A DNA stretch of 64,000 nucleotides, taken from assembly GCF_000143765.1 (NCBI RefSeq), contig NZ_GL379770.1, positions 124,001 to 188,000 on the forward strand, in the 5' to 3' direction. The stretch is from Sphingobacterium spiritivorum ATCC 33861 (lineage in GTDB: Bacteria > Bacteroidota > Bacteroidia > Sphingobacteriales > Sphingobacteriaceae). Below are positions 18,586 to 27,641 of this stretch, piece after piece. Under the pieces are notes generated by a model that saw nothing but the letters and a program-made list of their open reading frames with translations, did no database searches and was not told the origin of the DNA. Numbering within the stretch: position 1 is the first letter of the stretch; each line of letters opens with the position of its first letter. Made by a program: the position numbers and the translations under genes.

Positions 18586-19065
18586 TTATTCACTTTCGGC
18601 GATTTCCTTCAGTTTTTTATTCATTTCGTTGAAACCATTTCTGGTTTTTTGCGGGTTAAACAGACATACAAAAATTCCGCTGAATTTCTCGCTTTGTATA
18701 AACGTTGTTGTTCCGTCACCGTTGTTTATCAATTCAAATATGTGTGTGCCATCAAATAGCCCTTTAAACAGGAGTTTTCCCCGCCAGCTTAGTTCTTTGT
18801 TGTCTGTTTTGGTCAAAATTGTAGGTTTAAAAGTCATTCCTTTTCCGTTGGGAGGTTTGATGCGGACCACAATTTTATTTCCTTCTTCAACTTCGCCTGT
18901 AATAGAGGTTATAAAAGAGTTCCATTGCGCATAGTTTTCAAAATCAGTAAGTATTTTCCATATTTTTTCAGGTGTTGCATGGATAACTATTTCTGTTTTA
19001 ATTTCTTTTGCCATAAGGGGCAAACTAATCAAGAGGATTGCCGATACTAAAAATATACGCTTCAT
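18586..19065 (-). CDS. SRPBCC-fold (START/polyketide-cyclase-like) protein with signal peptide
   Basis: A 159-aa protein. After an apparent signal peptide (MKRIFLVSAILLISLPLMAK) comes an SRPBCC helix-grip domain: IHATPEKIWKILTDFENYAQW, GNKIVVRIKPP, ELSWRGKLLFKGLFDGTHIF. Such domains bind hydrophobic ligands; the ligand is unknown. An exported SRPBCC protein is less usual than a cytosolic one. It lies 74 nt downstream of a broken Crp/Fnr gene on the same strand, which may once have regulated it. Confidence 0.75.
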   Translation of the reverse strand: MKRIFLVSAILLISLPLMAKEIKTEIVIHATPEKIWKILTDFENYAQWNSFITSITGEVEEGNKIVVRIKPPNGKGMTFKPTILTKTDNKELSWRGKLLFKGLFDGTHIFELINNGDGTTTFIQSEKFSGIFVCLFNPQKTRNGFNEMNKKLKEIAESE

Positions 19066-19139
19066 TGTGGATGTTGATTAACTGTACATCACAAAAGTCG
19101 GGTTTGTGTAGCGGGCTCTGCTTGATAAAAATCAAGAAT

Positions 19140-19386
19140 TTAAAAAAGTTGTTTTTTTCTGATCCGGCTAAATGTCTCGGGTCTCATTCCAAGCATAGAC
19201 GCTATGTACTGCAGGGGTACCTGATTAAATAGTTCTTTATTGTTCTCGAAGAAAAAATAGTAACGTTCTTCGGCAGTCATGGACAGGTGGCTGCTCTGGT
19301 TGGAATAATGAGACAATGGACGATAATTCTTTAGTATCTATGACTCCAAAATACGATTTGATGCTACTAAGTTCTAGTTCTGTCAT
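19140..19386 (-). pseudogene. Crp/Fnr-family regulator, internally deleted
   Basis: Both ends of a cyclic-nucleotide-binding-type regulator are recognisable, but the middle is missing. Frame 1 from ATG 19386 reads MTELELSSIKSYFGVID, then TKELSSIVSLFQP; the next frame then reads SHLSMTAEERYYFFFENN, then KELFNQVPLQYIASMLGM and RPETFSRIRKKQLF before a stop at 19140. In intact relatives these segments are separated by roughly a hundred or more residues forming the cNMP domain. The junction is near 19285-19295. The result is a short, out-of-frame relic that cannot make a working regulator. Confidence 0.85.
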
Positions 19387-19619
19387 GCTTTATTATATGT
19401 TGAGATGAAACAATGCTAATGCAAGAAGCTTTTTTATTTCAATTGTTTAAAGTTTCATGGTCAATTTGTTTTAGAATTTTAATAAAGACATTTTACCATT
19501 CCCGTTTTGGACATTTTTTTTAAAATATTTTTTTAAGAATATTGAAAAAAGGCATTAGCACATATGAAATTTAGGTGTTTTATTCATAAAACATGCATTC
19601 CGATTGCGAAGCATCGTAA

Positions 19620-20033
19620 TCAACGATTAGGTTTGGCAGTCCGACCCAACCCTATAATTATTGAAGTGATTAAAACAATTGTGTATGCCCACATGAGCCA
19701 GGAACCAAATGTGGCTGCATTGCTTGCCGGCATATTAGGAAATATGTCACCAAAAAATTGAATAACAAAAGTATCAATCAGCATTCCGGGCAATACTAAA
19801 AGTACGCCTGCAACTACATTTTCAAGTCCTGTTAATCTGAGTTTTCTGCATGTAAACACAGTCACCAATCCCAACACGGGTACTACTATAATGTATAAAA
19901 TGCTAAGTACAACAGCAGAATCGGTAATAAAAAAGTATTGCCCTGCTACTCTGAATGCAATAGTTGCGAGTAGCCAGATGAGAAATCCTATACCGAGTAC
20001 AGGCATGAAAGAGCTTCTTTGCTGAGGTGTCAT
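19620..20033 (-). CDS. Small integral membrane protein, DUF5367-like
   Basis: A 137-aa protein with four hydrophobic segments. The start region (GIGFLIWLLATIAFRVAGQYFF) and spacing resemble DUF5367 proteins, whose function is unknown. It stands alone between a pseudogene and another membrane-protein gene on the same strand. The family call is from memory of the N-terminal pattern. Confidence 0.6.
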   Translation of the reverse strand: MTPQQRSSFMPVLGIGFLIWLLATIAFRVAGQYFFITDSAVVLSILYIIVVPVLGLVTVFTCRKLRLTGLENVVAGVLLVLPGMLIDTFVIQFFGDIFPNMPASNAATFGSWLMWAYTIVLITSIIIGLGRTAKPNR

Positions 20034-20182
20034 ATTTTTTAATTTTTAGGATTACTGTAAAATGCTAAAATAAGACAATTAGCTTTGATTAGCGATCAAA
20101 TTTTCTCTTCCTTTTCTATTATTTGGGTGATCTGACTAAATAACTATCAAATTAGGCAAAAAAACTGCAATTTGATAGAAGG

Positions 20183-20818
20183 TTAATACCGATACTTCAG
20201 CTTTTTTGCAAATAAAAGCAACAAAGCCGGCACTAAAAGCGAAAGAAAGAGTAATACAAATTTTGTTACGGTTATCCATGCAAGTGATCCGGCTACCAAC
20301 GGATATTGCTTTGGAAATTCGGAAAGGAGATAAAATACAGTTGCATTCTCAAGCATATCAAACCCGAACCATGTCCACGGAAGGAATCTTACTATTTTTG
20401 ATAAATACTTCCGGAGTTTTACTCTTTCCAGAGTGAATCTGCAAAAAGTATGCAGAAATGCCAGCATAGATAATGGAAATATAATATCTATAGTATACGT
20501 AAAACGTTTATATACCCGTAATCCTGTCTCCGGAAGTGATTGTACATAGTGATATACCGCATCGCTCCCGAATATGGGTTTTTTGTCAAATATTTCCTGT
20601 CCTCCCAATAGCATACTTACCTGTTTGGAGCCTGCGGGAACATTGAATGAATGTGTAATGATAAATACAATAATAAAAATCAGAAAGACAAGCCCCAGCT
20701 TTTTTCCATTCATTTTACCCTCTGCAGATGCAGTACTTGTATTATTACTCAGAAGTATTCCAAAAATAAGACCCAGCAAAAAAATTGTTGGGATATAGAA
20801 AATGTGTTGAAAAGTCAT
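20183..20818 (-). CDS. Uncharacterised integral membrane protein (211 aa)
   Basis: Hydrophobic segments near the N-terminus (MTFQHIFYIPTIFLLGLIFG), around 40-55, 105-120, 150-165 and at the C-terminus suggest about five TM helices. I know no family. The start at ATG 20818 is preceded by TAAGG at a suitable distance; the frame is open 12 codons further. Its last ~18 codons have a decayed copy at 24192-24246, so the genome once held a paralogue nearby. A Crp/Fnr gene lies 79 nt upstream on the same strand. Confidence 0.7.
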   Translation of the reverse strand: MTFQHIFYIPTIFLLGLIFGILLSNNTSTASAEGKMNGKKLGLVFLIFIIVFIITHSFNVPAGSKQVSMLLGGQEIFDKKPIFGSDAVYHYVQSLPETGLRVYKRFTYTIDIIFPLSMLAFLHTFCRFTLERVKLRKYLSKIVRFLPWTWFGFDMLENATVFYLLSEFPKQYPLVAGSLAWITVTKFVLLFLSLLVPALLLLFAKKLKYRY

Positions 20819-20897
20819 AACCTTATAATTTTTACCGTTTAATGAACACCTCAAAGAACAGTTATTTTTTCGGTAAAAAACTTGGTCTACACCAACA

Positions 20898-21470
20898 TCA
20901 GAAACGCACGCTATTCATCAGCTTGCTAAAATTGGTCGGGTCTATTGCCAGATAAGCGGCTATGTATTTTTGGGGTACTTGTTGCAGCAAATGCGGACTT
21001 CTCTGGCAGAATATCTTAAAACGTTCTTCAATAGTAGTAGAACGAAGTTCTATCTGTCTGTTGATAAGACCTATGGACAAATTTTCGGATAGTTTTCTGA
21101 ATAACCGATCTATTTGCCGGGACTTTTCAAAGATTTCCTGTAAAACAGAATAGTTCAGGTAGTTGAGTGTACTGTCTGTGATGCAGGTAACGTTATACGC
21201 TGATGGTTTCTGAAAAATAAACGACTCCATTACCACACACAGGTTTGGAGGGTAAGCAAAACCGAGAATATTGGTTTTACCCGGTGTATCAAAGTTATAC
21301 ATCTGGATTCCTTTCTCAACAAAGTAGATGTTGCGTTGTATATCGCCTTCGCGTACAATGTGATCACCTTTTTTGAAGTGCTTTGTACGGAAATCTTTGG
21401 TCAGAAGTTCAAAATCGACAGTGGTAAGAGCAGGTTCCACTCTGCAGAAATATTCATATAATAAATTCAT
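20898..21470 (-). CDS. Crp/Fnr-family transcriptional regulator
   Basis: A 190-aa regulator with an N-terminal cNMP-binding-like beta-roll (about 15-110; FKKGDHIVREGDIQRNIYFV, EKGIQMYNF) and a C-terminal helical region ending in VPQKYIAAYLAIDPTNFSKL. The conserved RxA phosphate cassette for cAMP is not evident, as in most Bacteroidetes members, so the ligand is unknown. I start at MNLLYEYFCRVEP (ATG 21470). It probably controls the membrane-protein genes directly downstream; this is inference from position. Confidence 0.8.
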   Translation of the reverse strand: MNLLYEYFCRVEPALTTVDFELLTKDFRTKHFKKGDHIVREGDIQRNIYFVEKGIQMYNFDTPGKTNILGFAYPPNLCVVMESFIFQKPSAYNVTCITDSTLNYLNYSVLQEIFEKSRQIDRLFRKLSENLSIGLINRQIELRSTTIEERFKIFCQRSPHLLQQVPQKYIAAYLAIDPTNFSKLMNSVRF

Positions 21471-21740
21471 TATACGCCACGTTTTAAAAAATATTATCTG
21501 CAATATATAACAAAAAAATATGTAACTGGCTCTTGTGTAGTAAACTAATGCTTATGCTAAGGAGAATGCTTTACAAACAACAGGATGTGTTTTCTTTGTG
21601 AAAGAAGAAGTGCATTTCAGTACAATTACAAGAAATAATTTTTGTATATTGTATCACCCCAAACCAATCGGGTTACCGGCTTGCACTTGCTATTTCGTAT
21701 ACCAGTTAAGCTATTCTGTAAAACAGATATAAATATTTAT

Positions 21741-22835
21741 ATGAAGAATATTGATAATATAAATGCCTTTAAAACCACTATTCAAGAAACAGATTTCGGC
21801 GTCATAACCAGATTGGTCGCAGATGTAGAAGTTTCGGCCAAAGACAGTATCTTGTTTGGAGCAAAAACACTGATGACAAATTATGTTTATAATGAAAACG
21901 GAACCTATAATTTGATATATACTATTATCGATACAGACGGAGTCACCGAAAGTTTTGCAGAGGACAACGGAATACTACCAACCCTGTTTTTGAGTCCTCA
22001 AGGGGACAATTATGTTTCCTTAGTACCTTACGATCCGGATAAGGAATTGGAAATTAGTATTCCTGTTTTCAATCGTGAAAATACCGAGTTTCCTAAAGGA
22101 AACAGACCTTTTAAGGGAGATTTTATAGGTATATCGGCACAGTTTTCGATTTTTTATGATGTAGATATCTGGTCAGATACAAAACCGGATAAAATGCTTG
22201 CTGTCGAATTTAAAGACGATACAATAAAAAAGAAGCACAACATTAAAGTGCCTTTACCAAGAAATAACAAAATATTTATTGAAAACAATGAAATCCACTT
22301 GTTGGCAAAAGATGAAGATAGATGGCTGCACCGGCAGATTGATGAAAAAGGAAATGTTATCAGGCAGCGAAGAATCGAAACAAAACAAAGGTATTTCAGA
22401 GAGATTTTAAGCTTATCATTCGACAGAAATTCCTATTTGCTAATCCAGACAAAAGGGAAAATAATTGTTGAGGTGATTGATCAAAGCGGAGCGGGCGAAA
22501 CTGTGGAGCTTATGGATATAACAGACCCGTTCTTCAATACCTGGCAACCTGTAAAAGTATCAGAAAACACTTTTGTGACAAGATTTAACGGCGAGTTTGG
22601 CAACGGATGGTTCACCACCAGAAATGACCGGCTTTTAGAAATATTTTACAGTAAGGGTGAAAAAGGATATAAAAATATGTTGACAAACGAAGTTTTACAA
22701 ATGGATGATGAAAATTTAGTCATTTCAGGTTTAAATAAAACGGATGATAATAGTTATGCTGTCGTATTTTATCCAATGACGGATAGAACTACTAAAAATA
22801 AAACCTTACTGATTTTAAACCGTAAGGTTAAATAG
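21741..22835 (+). CDS. Uncharacterised 364-aa protein
   Basis: I recognise no family. From ATG 21741 (MKNIDNINAFKTTIQE) the protein is soluble, rich in beta-strand patterns and charged residues, with no signal peptide or TM segment. The alternation of short hydrophobic strands and D/N/G turns (for example NGTYNLIYTIIDTDGVTES) is compatible with a beta-propeller or WD40-like fold. The frame is open 33 codons upstream, but that stretch does not look coding. It sits divergently from the Crp/Fnr gene. Confidence 0.6.
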   Translation: MKNIDNINAFKTTIQETDFGVITRLVADVEVSAKDSILFGAKTLMTNYVYNENGTYNLIYTIIDTDGVTESFAEDNGILPTLFLSPQGDNYVSLVPYDPDKELEISIPVFNRENTEFPKGNRPFKGDFIGISAQFSIFYDVDIWSDTKPDKMLAVEFKDDTIKKKHNIKVPLPRNNKIFIENNEIHLLAKDEDRWLHRQIDEKGNVIRQRRIETKQRYFREILSLSFDRNSYLLIQTKGKIIVEVIDQSGAGETVELMDITDPFFNTWQPVKVSENTFVTRFNGEFGNGWFTTRNDRLLEIFYSKGEKGYKNMLTNEVLQMDDENLVISGLNKTDDNSYAVVFYPMTDRTTKNKTLLILNRKVK

Positions 22836-22949
22836 TGAACCAATAACAATTCCGTTTTACAATGCCTTCTACGCATATTTTGCAATACACTTTTTATACT
22901 ACCATTAATAGTAGAAAATAACGTCTTCAATCTTTTAGAGCCACACTGT

Positions 22950-23693
22950 ATGAAATACAGAGAAATTGAGCCAAATGGATTTTTAAGCGGCTTTGTAAAG
23001 TGTTTTTGGTATTATGAAACCAAGGATAAGGAAGTCTTTCACACTATTTTGCCGGACGGTTACTTTGACCTGATTGCAGAGTTTGAAAACCAAATATTGA
23101 CAAAAGTAAAACTCACAGGTATCTGGACAAAACCAAAACACATACAGATTTATAAGAATACAACATTCTTTGCCATCAGATTCAAACTTCCTGCAATAGA
23201 GTATCTCTTCCGCAAAGAATTGAAATCTATTTTGGATACAACGGCAGATTTGCCTTTTTCGTTCTGGAACATCCATAAATATCAGTACGATGAATTTGAA
23301 AATTTTGTTTTCGGCATTATCAGTCATTTAGAAACTTCGCTTAAACATGTGCACCGGATTGACAGTAGGAAACTGAAATTATTTGAGATTATTTATCAGC
23401 AAAAAACAAAAACAGTCGCCGAAATTTCGGATGAAATTATATGGAGCAGCCGACAGATAAACAGGTATTTCCAATCGAAGTATGGTATTCCTTTAAAAGA
23501 ATTTTTAAACATAGTCCGCTGCAATACAGCCTATCCCGAAATTTCAAATGGAAACCTCAATCCCAATTCTGATTATTTTGATCAGGCACATTTCATAAAA
23601 GAAATTAAGAGATATACGGGTGTAACCCCAAAAGAATTAAATCAAAACAAAAACGACCGATTTTTACAATTATCAAAGGAGGTGGAGACGTAA
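22950..23693 (+). CDS. AraC-family transcriptional regulator
   Basis: A 247-aa regulator. The N-terminal domain opens MKYREIEPNGFLSGFVKCFW and contains HTILPDGYFDLIAEF, the pattern of the DUF6597 ligand domain in AraC proteins. The C-terminal region has two helix-turn-helix units: VAEISDEIIWSSRQINRYF and FIKEIKRYTGVTPKEL. The second HTH seems compressed relative to canonical members (SDYFDQAHFIKEIKRYTG). It is followed 31 nt later by a VOC-family gene and may regulate it. Confidence 0.82.
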   Translation: MKYREIEPNGFLSGFVKCFWYYETKDKEVFHTILPDGYFDLIAEFENQILTKVKLTGIWTKPKHIQIYKNTTFFAIRFKLPAIEYLFRKELKSILDTTADLPFSFWNIHKYQYDEFENFVFGIISHLETSLKHVHRIDSRKLKLFEIIYQQKTKTVAEISDEIIWSSRQINRYFQSKYGIPLKEFLNIVRCNTAYPEISNGNLNPNSDYFDQAHFIKEIKRYTGVTPKELNQNKNDRFLQLSKEVET

Positions 23694-23724
23694 GTTTGGG
23701 ATATAATTTTAAACCCTAGACAAA

Positions 23725-24147
23725 ATGAAAATAAGCAAACTCTCCCCAAACTTTGAAGTTATCGATATTAGAAAGACAGTCGATTTTTATACCAAGAATC
23801 TTGGTTTTAACCTGATCATGGCGGTTCCTGAAACGCAAGACGGAATAGATTCCGCTTTCGCAGAAAACAAGGAATATGTATATGCACTGGTTCAAAAAGA
23901 TAATGTAGAATTTATGTTTCAGCGTTCAGATACATTTAAGGATGATGTTGTTTTTTCAAAAGGACAAACCGTAGGTGCAACAGTATCTTTTTATATGGAA
24001 ATAGAGGGTATAAAAGGATTTTATGAAAACCTGAAGAGCAAAGAACTTGAAATGACGGAATTAAAAACCGCCTGGTATGGTATGCAGGAATTTTACGTAA
24101 AAGACCTGAATGGCTATATCCTTGGATTTGCTGAAAAAGCGGAGTAG
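23725..24147 (+). CDS. VOC-superfamily (glyoxalase/bleomycin-resistance-like) protein
   Basis: A 140-aa protein with the paired beta-alpha-beta-beta-beta units of the VOC fold: FEVIDIRKTVDFYTKNLGF at the start, and AWYGMQEFYVKDLNGYILGF at the end with the Glu-containing metal-ligand region. Members act as glyoxalases, dioxygenases or antibiotic-binding proteins; the substrate is not predictable. It is co-oriented with the AraC gene, 31 nt downstream, so one transcript is likely. Confidence 0.8.
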   Translation: MKISKLSPNFEVIDIRKTVDFYTKNLGFNLIMAVPETQDGIDSAFAENKEYVYALVQKDNVEFMFQRSDTFKDDVVFSKGQTVGATVSFYMEIEGIKGFYENLKSKELEMTELKTAWYGMQEFYVKDLNGYILGFAEKAE

Positions 24148-24191
24148 GTATATATTTCTGAAAAATCACAAAATCCTTGTTTGATAAAAAG

Positions 24192-24246
24192 TTAGTATTG
24201 ATTCTTCCGTTTTTTTGCAAATGAGAGTATAGAAGCAGGCACTAAA
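24192..24246 (-). pseudogene. 3' remnant of a paralogue of the 211-aa membrane protein
   Basis: Read on the minus strand, this stretch encodes LVPASILSFAKKRKNQY and a stop. The C-terminus of the gene at 20183 is LVPALLLLFAKKLKYRY and a stop. At DNA level, 20183-20237 and 24192-24246 match at 42 of 55 positions without gaps. The remnant begins exactly at the stop codon of the SH3 gene, so the rest of the paralogue was replaced or deleted there. Confidence 0.75.
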
Positions 24247-24604
24247 TGTTTATATCAATTTCTAAGACTTCATCCGGAAGCCAGCCTTCATCATTATTGC
24301 TTATTTTTCGTACCCAGCTCCAGCCATTCAGAGACTTTATCTTTATCACCAATTCGTCTTTGGTTATGTCTAATTCTTTTGCACTATAGTTTTCTAAGAT
24401 GAGTGCTTGTTTTCCATCTTCTAAATTTTCAATGATCTGAACAGGAACCCATCCTCCGAGCTGGTTATCATTTTCAGCCCAGATCCAGTCTTTCCAATTC
24501 TCTTCCGGGGCAAGATTACCCAGTTTTACAATTTCTCCTTTAGATAATTGAATAGGGTTTTTGTATGCTGTTGTATGTGAGGTAATTGCTTTCCATGTTT
24601 TCAT
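24242..24604 (-). CDS. Small SH3-domain protein
   Basis: A 120-aa protein with two bacterial SH3-like units (residues about 15-60: LSKGEIVKLGNLAPEENWKDW; and 75-118: ITKDELVIKIKSLNGWSWV ending in EGWLPDEVLEI). No signal peptide is present, so it should be cytoplasmic. Homologous short SH3 proteins are found singly in many bacteria; the binding partner is unknown. Its stop codon coincides with the border of the membrane-protein remnant, which suggests it arrived by recombination. Confidence 0.75.
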   Translation of the reverse strand: MKTWKAITSHTTAYKNPIQLSKGEIVKLGNLAPEENWKDWIWAENDNQLGGWVPVQIIENLEDGKQALILENYSAKELDITKDELVIKIKSLNGWSWVRKISNNDEGWLPDEVLEIDINI

Positions 24605-24769
24605 AATTCAAAAGGCTGTCTCTGAGTATTGTTTTTGTAGTTATGCGAATTGCTGTTACTGATAAATATGATTTTTTAATACTGGAAATGAAAGTTCATG
24701 GAAAGTTCATTTTTTTATGCCAATGCCATTTTACAGTATGCGTTGAAGGCTTTTGCAAAAAAAATTTTA

Positions 24770-25864
24770 CTAATGCGGTCTAAATCGTTCGAAGGATTGC
24801 CAGTATTTGTCTTTATAGATGTTATATTTTATGTCTAACTTATTTGAATATTTTTTTGACAGTTCGTGTAATACTTTGGACGGTTTTCTGAAGTCGTGAC
24901 AGGCAAAGTAAATTTCTCTTGAATTGTCTGCCGTTTGCCTGCCGATATTCAGATAGCCGTCAATGTCTTTTAGTTTAAGCATTACTTGGTCTTCTAATTC
25001 GTTGAGCAGTTCATATGTGTTTTTATCAGGCATGCCGTTATTGTTGCTGTCCTTGTAATTGATTTCAATTGTTAAAATCCATGGATGTGATGCCTTGCTG
25101 TTCCACTGCAGTAATGTCGAATTGACAATCGCTATCAAAGGTAGGCCGTTATTAAGTTCAGCTTCCAGACTGGCATAACTGTCGTTTTCGGTATTGTAAC
25201 GAATTCCGCTATATTTTTCAACAAATTCTTTTTCTCTCCAAATCAGGTAGTCTTTCAGTTTGGTAATAGGAATTGGTTCTTTCTCTGCTTGCTCTCTGGA
25301 AATTACTATGGCATTGTCTATTGTGGTGACCGCATTTAGTTCTCCGAGATAATTGTCAAGGAAAATGAATGTTCCATTGATAATTGTTGATTTGTCCTCT
25401 TCATTATAGTTGCTGTGAATGATTACAATGTCAACCTCATCAGGATAACCTGCATGGTCAATGGCATAAAACGAAAGATTGTTGCTGTTAAATTCGTAAT
25501 TACCCATTTTTATCCCCAGGTTTTCAATATCAACGGAAGGTTTTAGTGCTGTAAATTTCCAATGAGGTAGTATGGGCGCCGCATTCACAAGTTCTTCTAC
25601 AAATACGATGTTCTGAATAATTCCGTCTGGAGTAAAGACTAACTCTGCTGTATTATCGTTGAGCATCCCCACTAAAAAGTAAAAGCCATCTTTAATTTCG
25701 CTCAGCTTTTGAGATAATTTGTCGAAAAAGTCTTTTTCGGGATTTTTACCGTTTTTTATGATGTTATGAAACGTTTGTTCGTTAGCTTGAAACCATATCC
25801 AAAAGTCCTCATAGGTTTTAACTGTTTCTTTCTTGTTGCCGAAAATGTTTTTTAGAAAACTCAT
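24770..25864 (-). CDS. DUF695-domain protein
   Basis: A 364-aa cytosolic protein. The N-terminal part (FWIWFQANEQTFHNII to PHWKFTALKP) and the C-terminal part (ASHPWILTIEINYKD to the end) look like two halves related to DUF695, a family of unknown function. NNGMPDKNTYELLNELED is characteristic. The gene is isolated: 165 nt separates it from the SH3 gene and 506 nt from the next gene. Confidence 0.65.
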   Translation of the reverse strand: MSFLKNIFGNKKETVKTYEDFWIWFQANEQTFHNIIKNGKNPEKDFFDKLSQKLSEIKDGFYFLVGMLNDNTAELVFTPDGIIQNIVFVEELVNAAPILPHWKFTALKPSVDIENLGIKMGNYEFNSNNLSFYAIDHAGYPDEVDIVIIHSNYNEEDKSTIINGTFIFLDNYLGELNAVTTIDNAIVISREQAEKEPIPITKLKDYLIWREKEFVEKYSGIRYNTENDSYASLEAELNNGLPLIAIVNSTLLQWNSKASHPWILTIEINYKDSNNNGMPDKNTYELLNELEDQVMLKLKDIDGYLNIGRQTADNSREIYFACHDFRKPSKVLHELSKKYSNKLDIKYNIYKDKYWQSFERFRPH

Positions 25865-26370
25865 TTTTGTTTGTTTATTGGTCTGTGTTTACTGTTCGGT
25901 TAGCCTTATGGCTAATATGATTATAAATATACTTTAAATATTTAATATACAGTTAATCTGTTGTCTTTTTTTTATTTAAATCAACGATTTATTGTTTCAT
26001 TCTTTTAGATGCTTGTGGTATGTGTTATGCTTAGTGGTGGTTAAATGACAAAGCCATCTTTTTTTAAATAAAGCGGTTTCTCATGTCGGAGCCTGTCTGT
26101 TAATCATAACTCGGTAAGTAACAGATTGTGAACAAATAACACTGTAAATTATTTTTTAAGGGATCTTTTTAAAGTGATGCGCACCTTATTTTTTTCTAAT
26201 ATGTGGTTCTGTTCTAAGTCGTTTGAATGGACATATAACTATTGTCTCAGACATTAAAAGTTATAATAACCTGGTTGGAGCCAATAAACTTTATAATATA
26301 AATAAGAAATAACGTAACATTCTGATAAATATAACTTTGCATTTTTGCGCTCTAAAAACAGACGAAAATT
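25865..26370. other. 506-bp AT-rich intergenic region
   Basis: No credible gene is seen. It holds a small 6-bp hairpin (TTAGCC 25900-25905 with GGCTAA 25910-25915) upstream of the DUF695 gene and the -7 box for the MFS gene at 26332-26339. The rest is AT-rich and unassigned. Confidence 0.5.
26332..26339 (+). promoter_or_regulatory. -7 element of the 12-TM MFS gene
   Basis: TAACTTTG fits TAnnTTTG, 31 nt before the ATG at 26371. A -33 TTG is not evident. Confidence 0.5.
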
Positions 26371-27555
26371 ATGAATGCAAATGTTAGGTGGAGTAATGTA
26401 TATATCCTGTTTGTTTCACAGGCTCTGTATCAGACGGTTTCCATACTTGTGATCACATTGTCAGGGATCATCGGTATGCAAATGGCACCTGATAAGAATC
26501 TGGCAACACTACCTGTGGCCATGACTACTATAGGCGCAGCAATCATGATGATACCTGCTTCTTTGATTATGAAGAAAACAGGCCAAAGGAAAGCTTTTAT
26601 GATAGGTACAGTCATTGGTGCTTTATCCGGAGTCGTATCGTGGTATGGTATTATCCACCAGTCCTTTTGGATATTTTCGATTGGAAATATGTTGTTGGGT
26701 ATCTATCAGGGTTTTACACAATACTATCGTTTTGCAGCGGCAGATTCTGTTCCGGATTATGCTAAGAGTAAAGCTATCTCCTGGGTCATAGGAGGTGGTA
26801 TTGTTGCAGCTTTTGCGGGACCTAATCTCGCGAGATTTACACAAGATTTAGGCGCTGTACCCTATGCGTATTCTTATCTTTCAACTATTCTGCTGAGTAT
26901 TGCTGCTTTGGGAGTGGTGGCCTTTCTGAGGCTTGATAAGAATATTATTTTGAAAACAAATAAATCCACATCATCCGGTCGCTCACTAAAGGAAATCATT
27001 AAAGACAAAAATACTGTTCTGGCCTTGTTTTCTTCTTCTACTGCTTTTGCTGTAATGGGGATGTCTATGACTGCTACACCTATAGCCATGCATGATTTCG
27101 GACATTCCTCCAGTGATACGGCAATGATTATCCAATGGCATGTATTGGGTATGTTTTTGCCTTCTTTTTTTACAGGTGCTCTTATTCAGAGATTTGGTGT
27201 ACATCGCATCATTCTCACAGGAGTATTAATTCTGTTTGCATACTTAATTGTTGCGCTTTCAGGGATCCACTTTATCAATTTTATAATAGGATTATTTATT
27301 GTTGGACTAGGTTGGAATTTCTTGTTTATTGGAGGGTCTTCAGCACTTACAAAAGTTTACAGACCTGAAGAAAAAGAGAAAACTCAGGCCTTCCACGATT
27401 TTACCGTCTTTGCCATTATCAGTATTTCAAGTTTTTTTGCAGGTAGTTTGTTTAATCTATGGGGGTGGATAGGATTAAATCTGGTATTACTGCCATTACT
27501 TATCCTTACATCTGTGCTGGTCATACGGGTTATCAAGAGTGGTAATAATTCGTAA
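26371..27555 (+). CDS. MFS transporter (12-TM)
   Basis: A 394-aa inner-membrane transporter with about 12 hydrophobic segments. Cytoplasmic loop 2-3 carries the degenerate motif A (PASLIMKKTGQRKAF), and the second half repeats it (GALIQRFGVHR). It resembles YfkF/YxlH-like permeases whose substrates are unknown. It lies 86 nt upstream of a histidine-rich double-domain protein on the same strand, which hints at metal or oxidant handling; this is inference only. Confidence 0.85.
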   Translation: MNANVRWSNVYILFVSQALYQTVSILVITLSGIIGMQMAPDKNLATLPVAMTTIGAAIMMIPASLIMKKTGQRKAFMIGTVIGALSGVVSWYGIIHQSFWIFSIGNMLLGIYQGFTQYYRFAAADSVPDYAKSKAISWVIGGGIVAAFAGPNLARFTQDLGAVPYAYSYLSTILLSIAALGVVAFLRLDKNIILKTNKSTSSGRSLKEIIKDKNTVLALFSSSTAFAVMGMSMTATPIAMHDFGHSSSDTAMIIQWHVLGMFLPSFFTGALIQRFGVHRIILTGVLILFAYLIVALSGIHFINFIIGLFIVGLGWNFLFIGGSSALTKVYRPEEKEKTQAFHDFTVFAIISISSFFAGSLFNLWGWIGLNLVLLPLLILTSVLVIRVIKSGNNS

Positions 27556-27641
27556 ATATTATAACTCTATTCGGGAATATCGTAACAATAGAAATTCTTA
27601 ATAATGGAGCTTTGTATGTTAAGAAATATAAATTATTAAAT

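Noticed and set aside
19414..19560. A 9-bp inverted repeat (TGCTAATGC and GCATTAGCA) flanking about 130 nt.
   Set aside because: The arms are short, no target duplication is seen, and no coding or mobile-element feature lies inside. Chance in AT-rich DNA is plausible.
24690..24710. A tandem pair of GAAAGTTCAT with one base between.
   Set aside because: Only two copies in AT-rich DNA, too short to call a repeat element or an operator.
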